Part shown: one piece after another, positions 13,599 to 13,753 of the stretch | Position numbering within the stretch: position 1 is the stretch's first letter | How the letters are laid out: each line of letters begins with the position of its first letter | From: DASPTR01 sp964475545 | Lineage (GTDB): Archaea; Thermoproteota; Bathyarchaeia; Bathyarchaeales; Bathycorpusculaceae | DNA length: 13,753 nt | Reading direction: 5' to 3' | Assembly: GCA_964475545.1 (NCBI GenBank) | Contig: CAYYXF010000028.1 | Location: 1-13,753 of the forward strand | Translations under genes and position numbers: made by a program | Notes under the pieces: generated by a model | What the model was told of the DNA's origin: nothing | What the model saw: the letters and a program-made list of their open reading frames with translations, nothing else | Databases searched by the model: none

Positions 13599-13753
13599 AC
13601 CTTGGCTTTGGCTTCGCCGATGAACTGTTCGTAAACCTTTTGCACGCGTTCGGCAGCAGGTCCTGAACCTTCAACCACACCCTTCTCTGTCAACTTGACC
13701 TTGTCCATAACCCAGATGAACCCTTTATCCTCGTAAAGCTTAACCATCGTCGG
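13595..13753 (-). CDS. 3' part of an unrecognised gene (possibly a complete 50-residue ORF)
   Basis: The minus-strand frame enters from the window edge and ends at a TAA (13595-13597) overlapping the PAC2 stop by four bases. The visible sequence includes MVKLYEDKGFIWVMDK, LTEKGVVEGSGPAAERV and a C-terminal lysine-rich helix EQFIGEAKAKV. An ATG at 13747 could start a 50-residue protein, but the frame is open upstream (Pro-Thr before the Met), so truncation by the window is equally likely. I do not recognise the family. Codon choice and composition look like a real gene. Confidence 0.6.
   Translation of the reverse strand, partial: PTMVKLYEDKGFIWVMDKVKLTEKGVVEGSGPAAERVQKVYEQFIGEAKAKV

Overview
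The window is a piece of an archaeal genome, most likely from a Thermoproteota-type lineage such as Bathyarchaeia. It is probably a metagenome-assembled scaffold, because it contains a 100-base run of N. The archaeal assignment rests on gene content: an archaeosine tRNA-guanine transglycosylase, ribosomal protein L38e, an archaemetzincin, a PAC2-type proteasome-assembly-chaperone homologue, an archaeal presenilin homologue and a beta-CASP RNase of the aCPSF2 type. It is also supported by TATA-box promoters about 25 bases before likely transcription starts, often with very short or absent leaders. The lineage is an inference; no rRNA or tRNA gene was seen.

Layout. At 15-2279 (+) a FIST-domain protein is fused to a degenerate KaiC/RAD55-like ATPase domain. 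A 587-base stretch follows, with a possible 44-residue hydrophobic peptide behind a TATA box. Next on the + strand come a bacterial-type S-adenosylmethionine synthetase (metK), an extremely acidic 25-residue microprotein with a strong Shine-Dalgarno sequence, and L38e. Converging on L38e is an Lrp/AsnC-like regulator on the minus strand, with an inverted repeat over its promoter.

The middle of the window reads leftwards on the minus strand. A compact cluster holds a beta-CASP RNase, an archaemetzincin and a presenilin-like membrane protease. The RNase gene is interrupted by the N run, which I interpret as an assembly artefact: the same 55 bases flank both sides of the gap, and removing the gap plus one copy restores a clean 421-residue frame. 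Upstream of this cluster, also on the minus strand, lie tgtA (archaeosine synthesis) and a PHP-domain phosphoesterase.

From a divergent promoter region next to tgtA, the + strand carries an M28-like (DUF4910-type) metallopeptidase with a long charged C-terminal extension and a winged-helix-like tail, then a PAC2-family protein. The last 159 bases hold the 3' end of an unrecognised minus-strand gene whose stop overlaps the PAC2 stop.

Functionally the window is mostly housekeeping: tRNA modification, RNA turnover, SAM supply, ribosome and proteolysis. Three different proteases or protease-related genes sit close together (archaemetzincin, presenilin homologue, M28-like), plus a proteasome-chaperone homologue. 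No CRISPR array, insertion sequence or obvious multi-gene defence system is visible. The least explained items are the FIST-pseudo-ATPase fusion, the acidic microprotein and the archaemetzincin-presenilin-RNase cluster.
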